Below, piece after piece: positions 9,153 to 17,447 of a stretch of 64,000 nt of DNA; within the stretch, counting starts at the first letter, position 1; each line of letters opens with the position of its first letter. Source of the stretch: Paraburkholderia edwinii (GTDB lineage Bacteria; Pseudomonadota; Gammaproteobacteria; Burkholderiales; Burkholderiaceae); assembly GCF_019428685.1 (NCBI RefSeq), contig NZ_CP080096.1:2790001-2854000 (forward strand), given 5' to 3'. Position numbers and translations under genes: made by a program. Under the pieces are notes generated by a model. It searched no databases. It was given only the letters and a program-made list of their open reading frames with translations, and was not told where the DNA came from.

Positions 9153-10343
9153 GTGGCAAAGCCGCTCGAGGGCATTCGCGTGCTCGAGATGGGACAGCTG
9201 ATTGCCGGGCCGTTTGCGGGCAAGATGCTCGCCGAGTTCGGCGCTCACGTCGTGAAGCTCGAACCACCGGGCGACGGCGACCCTTTGCGCAAATGGCGCC
9301 TGTTGCATGCAGGCACGTCCGTCTGGTGGGCAGCGCAATCGCGCAACAAGGAATCCGTCACGCTCGATCTGCGCACGCCCGAAGCTCAGGACGTGGTGCG
9401 TAGACTCGCGGCGCAATGCGATGTCCTGATCGAAAACTTCCGCCCCGGCACGCTTGAAGGCTGGGGCCTCGGCTGGGACGAGCTGCATGCGCTCAATCCC
9501 CGTCTCATCATGTTGCGCGTGTCGGGCTACGGACAGACCGGCCCGTACCGCGACCGGCCCGGATTCGGCGTAGTCGCGGAAGCGATGGGCGGATTGCGGC
9601 ACCTGAGCGGCGAGCCGGAGCGCACACCCGTGCGCGTGGGCGTTTCCATCGGCGATACGCTGTCCGCGCTGCATGGCGTGATCGGCGTGCTGCTCGCGCT
9701 GCGCCATCGCGAGCAGAACGGCGGCGCCGGCCAGATGGTCGACGTCGCGCTCTATGAGTCCGTCTTCAACATGATGGAAAGCCTGTTGCCCGAATACGCG
9801 GTATTCGGCGCCGTGCGTCAGCCCGCGGGTAGCAGCCTGCCGGGCATTGCGCCGTCGAATGCGTATCGTTGCCGCGACGGCAAATACGCACTGATTGCCG
9901 GAAACGGCGACAGTATTTTTCGGCGTCTGATGAGCCTGATCGGGCGCATCGATCTGGCGGACGACCCGGCGCTCGCGCATAACGACGGCCGCGTGCAGCA
10001 GGTCGGCCGCATCGACGCCGCGATCGCCGGATGGACGAGTCGGCAGCCGCTCGAAGACGTCCTCGCGGCACTCAACGAAGCGCGCATTCCCGCAGGCAAG
10101 ATCTACGACATCGCGGACATCGCGAGCGACCCTCACTACCGCGCGCGCGACATGATTCTCGACGCGCGGCTTCCCGACGGCACACCCGTCCAGCTTCCGG
10201 GCATCGTGCCGAAACTGAGCGAGACGCCCGGCACGGTTCGCGCGGCCGCGCCCGCGCTCGGTCAGCACACGGACGAAGTGCTGGAGCGCCTCGGCATCGA
10301 TACGGCGACGCGCGAGTCGTGGCGCACGCGCGGCATTATCTGA
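9153..10343 (+). CDS. CaiB/BaiF-family (class III) CoA-transferase
   Basis: A 396-residue class III CoA-transferase that moves CoA between carboxylic acids through an aspartyl-CoA thioester. The N-terminus ('LEGIRVLEMGQLIAGPFAG'), 'NRNKESVTLDL'-like motif ('SRNKESVTLDL') and catalytic Asp168 ('SIGDTL') are all present. The GTG at 9153 is chosen because AAGGAG lies seven bases upstream; an ATG at 9126 is also in frame. It is followed 11 bases later by an HMG-CoA-lyase-type gene, so its likely job is to activate an acid that the lyase then cleaves. Confidence 0.92.
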   Translation: MAKPLEGIRVLEMGQLIAGPFAGKMLAEFGAHVVKLEPPGDGDPLRKWRLLHAGTSVWWAAQSRNKESVTLDLRTPEAQDVVRRLAAQCDVLIENFRPGTLEGWGLGWDELHALNPRLIMLRVSGYGQTGPYRDRPGFGVVAEAMGGLRHLSGEPERTPVRVGVSIGDTLSALHGVIGVLLALRHREQNGGAGQMVDVALYESVFNMMESLLPEYAVFGAVRQPAGSSLPGIAPSNAYRCRDGKYALIAGNGDSIFRRLMSLIGRIDLADDPALAHNDGRVQQVGRIDAAIAGWTSRQPLEDVLAALNEARIPAGKIYDIADIASDPHYRARDMILDARLPDGTPVQLPGIVPKLSETPGTVRAAAPALGQHTDEVLERLGIDTATRESWRTRGII

Positions 10344-10354
10344 AGGAGTCCGGC

Positions 10355-11320
10355 ATGAGCAGCAAGCGCATCTACATACAGGAAGTCGCCACGCGCGACG
10401 GATTCCAGAACGAGGCGCGTTTTGTCGATACCGATGCGAAGGTCGCATTGATCGACCGGCTCAGCGCCTGCGGCTACGCGAAGATCGAAGCGACTTCGTT
10501 CACGTCACCCAAAGCGATTCCCGCATTGCGCGATGCCGAGGCCGTCATGCACCGCATCGCGCGGCGCAAGGACGTCGTCTATACCGTGCTTGTTCCGAAT
10601 GTGCGCGGCGCGGAGCGCGCGCTGTCGTGCGGCGTCGACGAGGTCAATCTCGTCATGTCGGTCAGCGAAAGCCATAACCGCGCGAATCTGCGCATGAGCC
10701 GCGAGCAGTCGTTCGTGCAGCTCAGCGACGTGATCCGCGTGGTCGGGCAAACGGATGTGGCGATCAACGTGTCGCTGTCGACGGCGCTGGGCTGCCCGAT
10801 GGAAGGCGATATCGAACCGACGCAAGTGCTCGGCTGGATGCAGCGCTTTGCCGACCTCGGCGTGCAGGGCGTGACGCTTTGCGACACGACCGGCATGGCC
10901 TATCCTTCGCAGGTCGGTGCGCTGTGCCGCGCCGCTCGCGAGCGCTTCGCGTCGCTCGAACTCACGCTGCACTTTCATAACACGCGCGGCATGGCACTCG
11001 CCAACACGCTCGCGGCGCTCGCCGCGGGCATCGACCGCTTCGACGCATCGCTCGGCGGCCTCGGCGGTTGCCCATACGCACCGGGCGCGACAGGCAACGT
11101 CTGCACTGAAGAGCTCGTGCACATGCTCGAACTGGAAGGCTACGACACGGGCGTCGATCTCGCCGCCGTGCTCGACGCGTCCGCACTGCTTCCGGAACTG
11201 ATCGGCCACGATGTGCCGAGCCAGCTGCTCAAGGCCGGACGAAGGCTGGACCTGCACGCGCCGCCGTGCGTCGGCGCCGACGGTTTGCCCACGCAGAACG
11301 CGCTCGCTCAGACCACCTGA
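10355..11320 (+). CDS. Hydroxymethylglutaryl-CoA lyase-family enzyme
   Basis: The 321-residue TIM-barrel protein belongs to the HMGL-like/DRE-TIM metallolyases. It has 'VATRDGFQNE' (metal-binding Asp and catalytic Arg), 'LHFHNTRG' (metal His) and the catalytic-cysteine loop 'GCPYAPGATGNV' that is typical of true HMG-CoA lyases. The family cleaves (S)-HMG-CoA to acetyl-CoA and acetoacetate; close relatives cleave citramalyl-CoA or related thioesters. AAGGAG precedes ATG 10355. Coupling to the CoA-transferase upstream and the MFS gene downstream suggests dissimilation of an imported dicarboxylate. Substrate specificity is inferred only. Confidence 0.9.
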   Translation: MSSKRIYIQEVATRDGFQNEARFVDTDAKVALIDRLSACGYAKIEATSFTSPKAIPALRDAEAVMHRIARRKDVVYTVLVPNVRGAERALSCGVDEVNLVMSVSESHNRANLRMSREQSFVQLSDVIRVVGQTDVAINVSLSTALGCPMEGDIEPTQVLGWMQRFADLGVQGVTLCDTTGMAYPSQVGALCRAARERFASLELTLHFHNTRGMALANTLAALAAGIDRFDASLGGLGGCPYAPGATGNVCTEELVHMLELEGYDTGVDLAAVLDASALLPELIGHDVPSQLLKAGRRLDLHAPPCVGADGLPTQNALAQTT

Positions 11321-11358
11321 ACCTGCAACCGACAGCGATTCCAAAACAGGAGACACGC

Positions 11359-12672
11359 ATGACCGCGATCGAATCCCGAACGATGCGCAAGATCTTGCGC
11401 CGCTACGTGCCGCTGCTCACCGTCTGCTTCGTGGTCGCGTTTCTCGACCGGGTCAATGTCGGTTTCGCGGCGCTGACGATGAACCGCGATCTCGGCTTGA
11501 GCGCCTCGGCATTCGGCCTCGCGGCCGGACTGTTTTTTCTCAGCTACTTCGTTTTCGAAGTGCCGTCGAACATGCTGCTCGAACGCGTCGGCGCACGGCG
11601 CTGGATCGCGCGGATCATGTTCACGTGGGGACTGTGTTCGGGCGCCACCGCGCTCGTGCAAGGCCCCCATTCCTTTTACGCCGTGCGGGTGCTGCTCGGC
11701 GCCGCCGAGGCAGGGTTCTTCCCCGGCGTCGTGTTCTATCTTTCGCTGTGGGTTCCAACCGCCTATCGTGCGCGCGTCATCGGAACGTTTATGGCTGCGA
11801 TGCCGATTGCGAGCGTCGTCGGCTCGCCTGTCTCGGGCTATCTGATGAGTCTGCACGGCTGGCTCGGACTTTCCAGCTGGCAGGTCATGTTCCTGATCGA
11901 GGCGATTCCGTCGTTGCTGCTTGCCGTCGTCGTATGGCGCGTGTTGCGCGATTCGCCCAGGCAGGCTGAATGGCTCGACGACGACGAGCGCGCATGGCTC
12001 GAGACGACACTCGCGGCAGAACGCGCGAGCCGTCCGCCGGCCGTCGCACACGGGATGCGCAAGCTGCTGACGCATCCGGTCATTCTGTTGACCGCGCTCG
12101 CCTATTTCGGCATGACCGGCTTCAACTACGGCTTGAGCTTCTTCCTGCCGCAGATCGTGCACGCGTTCAATCTCAACCTCCAGCAGACCGGCATGGTGAG
12201 CGCATTGCCCTTCGTGGCTGGAGCGGTCGGCATGATTCTGTGGGGACGGCACTCGGATCGCACCGGCGAGCGGCGCGTGCATCTGCTGTTGCCGCTCGCG
12301 CTCGCGGTCATTGGACTCGCGGGATCGACACTGGTCGCGACGCCGGCCGCCAAGTTGGTGTTGCTCTGCGTGTCGAGCTTCGGCGTGTTCTCGGCGGTGC
12401 CTGTGTTCTGGACCGTGATGCCGCGCCTGCTAGGACCGGCCACGGCCGCCGCGGGCATCGCGCTCATCAACTCGCTCGGGAATCTGTCCGGGTTCGTCGA
12501 TCCGTACGCGGTCGGGCTGATCAAGGATGTGACGGGCACTTTCAACGGCGGCCTGCAACTGATTGCGTCGCTCGGCGTGCTCGCGTTCGTCATCCTTCTT
12601 TTCGTGACGGGCCGCATGGACGGCGCGGCCGCATCGTCGCGCGTCGGACCACTGGAAGCGAACACGCCGTGA
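11359..12672 (+). CDS. MFS transporter, anion:cation symporter (ACS) type
   Basis: A 437-residue, 12-helix MFS carrier. The first helices ('FLDRVNVGFAALTMNRDLGLS') and 'EAGFFPGVVFYLSLWVP' are hallmark motifs of the ACS group (phthalate, tartrate, glucarate and similar organic anions). The ATG at 11359 follows AGGAG. It starts 38 bases after the lyase gene and completes the module CoA-transferase, lyase, transporter; import of the module's organic acid substrate is the simplest role. Confidence 0.9.
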   Translation: MTAIESRTMRKILRRYVPLLTVCFVVAFLDRVNVGFAALTMNRDLGLSASAFGLAAGLFFLSYFVFEVPSNMLLERVGARRWIARIMFTWGLCSGATALVQGPHSFYAVRVLLGAAEAGFFPGVVFYLSLWVPTAYRARVIGTFMAAMPIASVVGSPVSGYLMSLHGWLGLSSWQVMFLIEAIPSLLLAVVVWRVLRDSPRQAEWLDDDERAWLETTLAAERASRPPAVAHGMRKLLTHPVILLTALAYFGMTGFNYGLSFFLPQIVHAFNLNLQQTGMVSALPFVAGAVGMILWGRHSDRTGERRVHLLLPLALAVIGLAGSTLVATPAAKLVLLCVSSFGVFSAVPVFWTVMPRLLGPATAAAGIALINSLGNLSGFVDPYAVGLIKDVTGTFNGGLQLIASLGVLAFVILLFVTGRMDGAAASSRVGPLEANTP

Positions 12673-12675
12673 GCG

Positions 12676-12703
12676 GTGCGCAGGCTATTGATAGCCCGCG
12701 CAC
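12676..12703. terminator. Bidirectional terminator hairpin between convergent genes
   Basis: GTGCG...CGCAC and GGCTA...TAGCC form a two-part stem around the loop TTGA, with a two-base mismatch on each side. It sits exactly between the convergent MFS stop (12672) and the MBL-hydrolase stop (12720), so it can serve both strands. Confidence 0.55.
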
Positions 12704-12719
12704 GCCATGCGCGCTGAGG

Positions 12720-13409
12720 CTAACGCACCAGCAGCTCGAACGGCGCGGGATCTTCCCAGATAAAGTTGCCGTCCGGCTGCCGGATCAGCTCGGGAAAATG
12801 GCCGGGCACGATGCGATCGGCACGTTCGAGAATGCGCTGGATCGTGCGCGTGCCGACCTCGACTTCGTCAAACGCCATGTCGCAGCGTTTGAGGATCGCT
12901 TCCTTTGCGTATTTGATCGCGTCGCCCGCAACGATCACGCGGCCGCGGTCGGCGGTCTCGAGTTCGAGGCCATAGCAACCGGGCGTATGGCCCGGCGCCG
13001 GGAAGAAATTCACGCCGGCGTCGAGTTGCCCTTCCCCGGTCAGAAACTCGACCTTCGACTTCGACAGTTGCTCGCGGATTCCCCACGGCAAAAGCTGATC
13101 GTGCGGATGCGGGTGCGCCGCATATTCCCATTCGCGTTCGCTGACCACGAAGCGCGCATGCGCAAACAGGTCGACGTTATGTGCATGATCGAAATGCAGA
13201 TGCGACAGAAATACCGTGCCGATATCGGCCGGCGCGATGCCGCGATCGGCGAGCGCCTTCAGCAGCCCGAGCCGCGATATGTAGCCGCCGGTATCGAACA
13301 GGATCAGGCCGTTCTTGCCGCGAATCAGCGTGACATTAGCGATGCCGAGGAAGTCGTTTTTCAGGCGCAGGTTGTTTCCCTGCACGAGAATCTCGTAGGT
13401 CGGTTTCAT
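12720..13409 (-). CDS. Metallo-beta-lactamase-fold hydrolase
   Basis: The 229-residue cytosolic protein has the zinc motif His70-x-His72-x-Asp74-His75 ('SHLHFDH'), then 'APGHTPGC', 'VAGDA' and 'VPGHFP'. This is a second, only distantly similar MBL hydrolase in the window; lactonase or thioesterase activity are both possible. The start at 13409 (GGAG upstream, 'MKPTYEIL') lies 74 bases inside the end of the GntR gene, so the two are translationally coupled on one transcript. Confidence 0.84.
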   Translation of the reverse strand: MKPTYEILVQGNNLRLKNDFLGIANVTLIRGKNGLILFDTGGYISRLGLLKALADRGIAPADIGTVFLSHLHFDHAHNVDLFAHARFVVSEREWEYAAHPHPHDQLLPWGIREQLSKSKVEFLTGEGQLDAGVNFFPAPGHTPGCYGLELETADRGRVIVAGDAIKYAKEAILKRCDMAFDEVEVGTRTIQRILERADRIVPGHFPELIRQPDGNFIWEDPAPFELLVR

Positions 13410-14097
13410 CCGGTCTCCGTTCCGGCTGGGAGGGCGCCATAAACGACGCACTGGTGCGATGCGCGCGCCGGAATGCGTCAAGCGGCGGCACGATATGGTC
13501 GACGGCGAGTTCGACAAAACCCTCACGGTCGCCGCTGCGCAATTGCTCGATCATCGTCGCGTGATGTTCGCGCGAGTGCGTGAGCAGCTGCGGATCGCCG
13601 ACGCCATACCAGCGGATGCCGGTCGTCTCGACCCACAACTTTTCGATCGTTTCAGCGAGATACTGGTTCGGGCAGGTCGCCCAGATGCGCCGGTGAAATG
13701 CGTCGTTGAGCACGTTCACCTGCAGCAGATTGCCCGCATCGAGTTCGCGGCAATACTCGGCGTGGATCGCCTCGATTTCCGCGAGCGCCTCGGGTTGCGC
13801 GGGCATGGGAATGCGCAAGGCCGCTTCGCGCTGCAGAATCATGCGGACCTCGTAAATCTGCTCGACCTGGGCCAACGAGAAGTCGCGCACGATCACGCCG
13901 CGATTGGGCCGCCGCGTGACGAGGCCCATTCCTTCGAGTTGCACGAGCGCTGCGCGCAGCACGTGGCGCGACACCCCGAACTGCGCGCTGATCTCCTCTT
14001 CGACGAGCCGCTGATGCGGCCGCAGACGGCCAATGATGATGTCCGTCTTGATGCCCTCGACCAGTTGCGCTGCCTGTGTGTCCGTCCGTGTAACCAA
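13336..14097 (-). CDS. GntR-family regulator with FCD domain (FadR subfamily)
   Basis: About 253 residues: winged HTH ('LVEEEISAQFGVSRHVLRAAL') and an all-helical FCD ligand domain with candidate metal ligands in 'NDAFHR', 'EHHATM' and 'VDHIV'. A TTG start at 14097 is preferred because GGGAG lies five bases ahead; an ATG at 14163 is in frame but has no ribosome-binding site. It is divergent from the hydrolase/SDR/sugar-ABC operon, and the palindrome TTGTCGACAA in the intergenic region fits the FadR-subfamily operator consensus. A repressor of that operon relieved by a pathway acid is the expected model. Confidence 0.88.
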   Translation of the reverse strand: MVTRTDTQAAQLVEGIKTDIIIGRLRPHQRLVEEEISAQFGVSRHVLRAALVQLEGMGLVTRRPNRGVIVRDFSLAQVEQIYEVRMILQREAALRIPMPAQPEALAEIEAIHAEYCRELDAGNLLQVNVLNDAFHRRIWATCPNQYLAETIEKLWVETTGIRWYGVGDPQLLTHSREHHATMIEQLRSGDREGFVELAVDHIVPPLDAFRRAHRTSASFMAPSQPERRPDETDLRDSRAGKQPAPEKRLPRHR

Positions 14098-14236
14098 GCC
14101 CTCTCCCTCGCATCGTTGTTGTGCGCGCGCCGCCGCGCTTGCGGCAAACCCGCTTACAGCCATATGACGCGCATTCTACCGATCTACATGGTTGACAGTA
14201 TTGGCGTTTACCTTGAGAACAATTGAATTGACAAAA

Positions 14237-14246
14237 TTGTCGACAA
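14237..14246. promoter_or_regulatory. Candidate GntR/FadR-type operator TTGTCGACAA
   Basis: A perfect ten-base palindrome with the spacing seen in FadR-subfamily operators (TNGT...ACNA) lies between the divergent GntR gene and the alpha/beta hydrolase gene, 78 bases before the hydrolase start. A TTGACA box (14228-14233) overlaps its left flank. Confidence 0.55.
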
Positions 14247-14323
14247 AATCGAGACTCGGTCTCCGTCGCCTTCCAGCCAAGGCGGAGAGCAATCGAACAA
14301 CGCAATAAAAAGGATGCGCAGAC

Positions 14324-15121
14324 ATGCTTCGAACGGCCGACACCAACGGCATCCAGACGCGCTTCTCGTTGACGGGCCCAGCCAGCGCCCCGGTTGTCGT
14401 GCTGAGTCACGGACTGGCCGCGGACCTGACGATGTGGCATCCGCAAATCGAAGCGCTCTCGCGCTCGTTCACCGTGATCGCCTATGACATCCGCGGGCAC
14501 GGCGGATCGGGCGCGACACCGGGCGACTATTCCCTCGCGCTGCTCGCGCATGACGTGCTTGCGCTGCTCGACGCGCTCGACATCGATAGGGCTCATTACG
14601 TCGGCCTCTCGCTCGGCGGGATGATCGGCCAGCAGTTCGGCGCCGCGCACGGCGAGCGCCTCGCGAGCCTCACGCTGTGCGCGACGACAAGCGACGCACC
14701 GAAAGCGTCCTGGCAGGCACGTATCGTCGAAGCGAGGCAAATCGGTGTGCCGCCGCTCGTCGAAGCAACCGTCGACCGCTGGGTCACGCCCGCCTTCAAG
14801 CAGGCGCACCCGGAACTCATGGCGCAGATGCGCGCGATGGTGCTCGGCACCTCGCTCGACGGCTATCTCGGCTGCGCCGCGGCCATTCGCGACATGACGA
14901 TTGCCGAAGGGCTCAGCCGCATCGTGGCGCCGACGCTCGTGATTGCCGGCGCCGCGGACACGTCGACGCCATTGCCCGTGCTCGAGCGCATTGCCGGTTC
15001 GATTCGCGGCGCCGAGTTGCAAACCATTCCAGACGCAGCCCACATGCCGACGATGGAGCGCCCGGATCTGTGCAACCCGCTGCTCGAACGCTTCCTGCTT
15101 GCGCACTCGCGCGGCCAGTAA
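14324..15121 (+). CDS. Alpha/beta hydrolase, 3-oxoadipate enol-lactonase-like
   Basis: The 265-residue alpha/beta hydrolase has nucleophile Ser96 in 'GLSLGG', an Asp in 'AGAADTSTP' and a His in 'DAAHMPTMERP', the complete catalytic triad. The pattern resembles PcaD (3-oxoadipate enol-lactone hydrolase). No other beta-ketoadipate gene is present. Because it opens an operon with an SDR dehydrogenase and a sugar ABC transporter, lactone hydrolysis in an oxidative sugar pathway fits the context better than aromatic catabolism. It is the first gene downstream of the GntR-controlled divergent region. Confidence 0.85.
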   Translation: MLRTADTNGIQTRFSLTGPASAPVVVLSHGLAADLTMWHPQIEALSRSFTVIAYDIRGHGGSGATPGDYSLALLAHDVLALLDALDIDRAHYVGLSLGGMIGQQFGAAHGERLASLTLCATTSDAPKASWQARIVEARQIGVPPLVEATVDRWVTPAFKQAHPELMAQMRAMVLGTSLDGYLGCAAAIRDMTIAEGLSRIVAPTLVIAGAADTSTPLPVLERIAGSIRGAELQTIPDAAHMPTMERPDLCNPLLERFLLAHSRGQ

Positions 15122-15145
15122 CCCTCTTTAGTCAGGAGTCCAACC

Positions 15146-15904
15146 ATGTCAGGCCGTCTCTCCGGAAAACGCATCGTCATCACGGGCGCCATCGGCAATA
15201 TCGGCAAGGAAGCCGTGCGCAGCTTCATCGCGGAAGGGGCGCGTGTCGTGATCGGCGATATCGATGAAAACGCCGGGCGCGCAGTTGTCGCGGAGTTCGG
15301 CGGCGCGACGCATTTCGTCAAGGTCGATGTGAGTAGCGAAGCGAGCGTCGCGAATCTGATTGCGCAAGGCGTCGAATGGCTCGGCGGTCTCGACGTGCTC
15401 GCGCAGAACGCGGGCCTGCAGCGCTCGGGGCCGATCGCGGACTTCAGCCAGACCGATTGGGACGCGCTCTTCGCGGTCAACGCGCGCGCCCATTTCTTCG
15501 GCGCGAAACACGCCGTTGCCCATCTGAAGCGCTCGGGCAAAGGTTCGATCATCAATATGTCGTCGCTGGCCGGCAAGCGCGGCGGGCCCGGCCTCGTCGC
15601 CTACTCGGCGTCCAAGGGCGCCGTGATCGCGTTCACGACGGCGCTCGCGATGGAACTCGCGCCCGACGCGATCCGCGTCAATGCAATTTGCCCCGGCTGG
15701 GTCGACACCGCGTTCAATCAGCCCGCGATCGACTTCATGGGCGGCGCAAACGCACAGCAGCAGAAAATCGCCGCGCTGGTGCCGCTCGGCCGTCAGGCGC
15801 GCGCCGACGAAATCGCGCCGCTCTTCGTCTATCTCGCGTCGGACGAGTCCGCTTACGTGACCGCGCAATCGTTCGGCATCGACGGCGGTGTCTACAATGG
15901 CTGA
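15146..15904 (+). CDS. SDR-family dehydrogenase (sugar dehydrogenase candidate)
   Basis: The 252-residue classical short-chain dehydrogenase has the nucleotide motif 'TGAIGNIG', Asp38 at the end of the second strand (favours NAD+), Ser139/140, and catalytic Tyr153-x3-Lys157 ('YSASK'). It probably oxidises the imported sugar or an intermediate to a lactone or ketone. It begins 24 bases after the hydrolase, and its stop overlaps the start of the ABC ATPase gene (ATGGCTGA). Confidence 0.92.
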   Translation: MSGRLSGKRIVITGAIGNIGKEAVRSFIAEGARVVIGDIDENAGRAVVAEFGGATHFVKVDVSSEASVANLIAQGVEWLGGLDVLAQNAGLQRSGPIADFSQTDWDALFAVNARAHFFGAKHAVAHLKRSGKGSIINMSSLAGKRGGPGLVAYSASKGAVIAFTTALAMELAPDAIRVNAICPGWVDTAFNQPAIDFMGGANAQQQKIAALVPLGRQARADEIAPLFVYLASDESAYVTAQSFGIDGGVYNG

Positions 15905-17447
15905 CGCGCTCGCGCGGTCCATGCCTGCCCCATCCGCGGGCGGGGCGCCGAAGATTCTCGACATCCGCGGCATCGCGAAGTCGTATGGCGCAACGGTCGC
16001 CGTGCGACGTGTCTCGTTCGACATCGAACCCGGCGAGATCCATGCGCTGCTCGGCGAAAACGGCGCCGGCAAATCGACCATCGTCAAGGTGCTGTCGGGC
16101 ATCGTCGCGCCGGACACCGGTGCGCTCACGCTCGACGGCCGTCCGTATGCGCCGGCCGATCCGATGGCCGCGCGCGCGGCAGGCGTTTCGACCGCGTTTC
16201 AGGAACTGAGCCTGCTGCCGAATCTGAGCGTTGCCGAAAACCTGATGCTGCCGCGTCAGGCGAAAGGCGCGGCGGGCCTCGTGTCGGTTGCGCGAAGCCG
16301 CGAGCGCGCCGCCGCGATGCTCGCCGCGTACGGCCTTGCGCATATCCATCCCGGCGTCCAGGTGCACGCGCTGTCGCTGGCCGAAAAGCAGCGCATCGAA
16401 ATCATGCGCGCGGTCGCGCGCGAGCCGCGGCTCCTCGTGCTCGACGAGCCGACGGCGGCGCTCGCCGAGCCGCAATGGCTATTCGACATCCTGGAGCGCC
16501 TCACGGCAGCCGGCACCGGTGTGCTGTACATCTCGCACAGGCTTTCCGAAGTGCGCCGCCTCTGCCGCCGCGGCACCGTGCTGCGCAATGGCGAAAGCAT
16601 CGAAACCGTGTCGCTTGCGGGCATCGAAGACGCCGGCATCTTCCAGATGATGGTGGGCTCGGCGGCACGCGGCGCGCATGGGGCGCGCAGCACGCCCAAA
16701 GCGTCGCAACAGCCGGAAGCGTTTAGCGTAAGGCACCTCGCCGGCGGCACGGTCGAAGACATCACGCTCAGCGTCGGCAAGGGTGAAATCGTGGGCGTGG
16801 CGGCCCTCGAAGGGCAAGGCCAGCGCGATCTTTTCCGGATGCTGGCCGGCCTCGCCCCGGTGCGAAGCGGCGAAATCCGTGTCGACGGCGAGCGCGTGCG
16901 CCTCGCGAGCCCTGCCGCCGCCGCGCAAGCCGGTATCGGCTTCGTACCCGAGGAGCGCAAGACCGAAGGCGTGTTTCTCGGCCTGCGCACCGACACCAAC
17001 ATGACGCTACCGGTACTCGGGCGGCTCGGCCGCTTCGGCGTAATCAATCGCGCGCGCGAAAAGGCAGCCGTCGACCGCGAAGCCGGCCGCGTCGATCTCG
17101 CGAGCCGCTATCTGAAGCTAAAGATCGGCGCGCTCTCCGGCGGCAACCAGCAGAAAGCGCTGATCGGCCGCGTGCTGATGTCGGGCGCGCGTTATCTGGT
17201 GCTGTTCGATCCGACTCGTGGCGTCGACGTCGGCACCAAGGCGGTGATCTACGACCTGATCCGCAACTTCGTCGCGCAAGGCGGCGCGGCACTCGTCTAT
17301 TCGACCGAACTGGCTGAACTCATTCATCTCGTCGACCGCTGCGTCGTGGTCTACGGCGGACGCGTGGCCGGCGAGGCGGCCGGCGAGCATCTCTCCGAAG
17401 CGCGGCTCGTCGCGCTCGCGGCGGGACAAGGAGCGAACATCCGATGA
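15897..17447 (+). CDS. Sugar ABC transporter ATP-binding protein, CUT2 (RbsA-like)
   Basis: The 516-residue protein has two ABC domains in tandem. Domain 1 has Walker A 'GENGAGKST', signature region 'LSLAEKQRIEI' and Walker B 'LLVLDEPT'. Domain 2 lacks a normal Walker A ('ALEGQGQRDLF'), as usual in this family, has 'LSGGNQQKA', and an unusual Walker B 'YLVLFDPTRG' where most relatives have LDEPTRG. The ATG at 15897 overlaps the SDR stop, and its own stop overlaps the permease start. It energises uptake of a monosaccharide with the two permeases and binding protein that follow. Confidence 0.93.
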   Translation: MADALARSMPAPSAGGAPKILDIRGIAKSYGATVAVRRVSFDIEPGEIHALLGENGAGKSTIVKVLSGIVAPDTGALTLDGRPYAPADPMAARAAGVSTAFQELSLLPNLSVAENLMLPRQAKGAAGLVSVARSRERAAAMLAAYGLAHIHPGVQVHALSLAEKQRIEIMRAVAREPRLLVLDEPTAALAEPQWLFDILERLTAAGTGVLYISHRLSEVRRLCRRGTVLRNGESIETVSLAGIEDAGIFQMMVGSAARGAHGARSTPKASQQPEAFSVRHLAGGTVEDITLSVGKGEIVGVAALEGQGQRDLFRMLAGLAPVRSGEIRVDGERVRLASPAAAAQAGIGFVPEERKTEGVFLGLRTDTNMTLPVLGRLGRFGVINRAREKAAVDREAGRVDLASRYLKLKIGALSGGNQQKALIGRVLMSGARYLVLFDPTRGVDVGTKAVIYDLIRNFVAQGGAALVYSTELAELIHLVDRCVVVYGGRVAGEAAGEHLSEARLVALAAGQGANIR

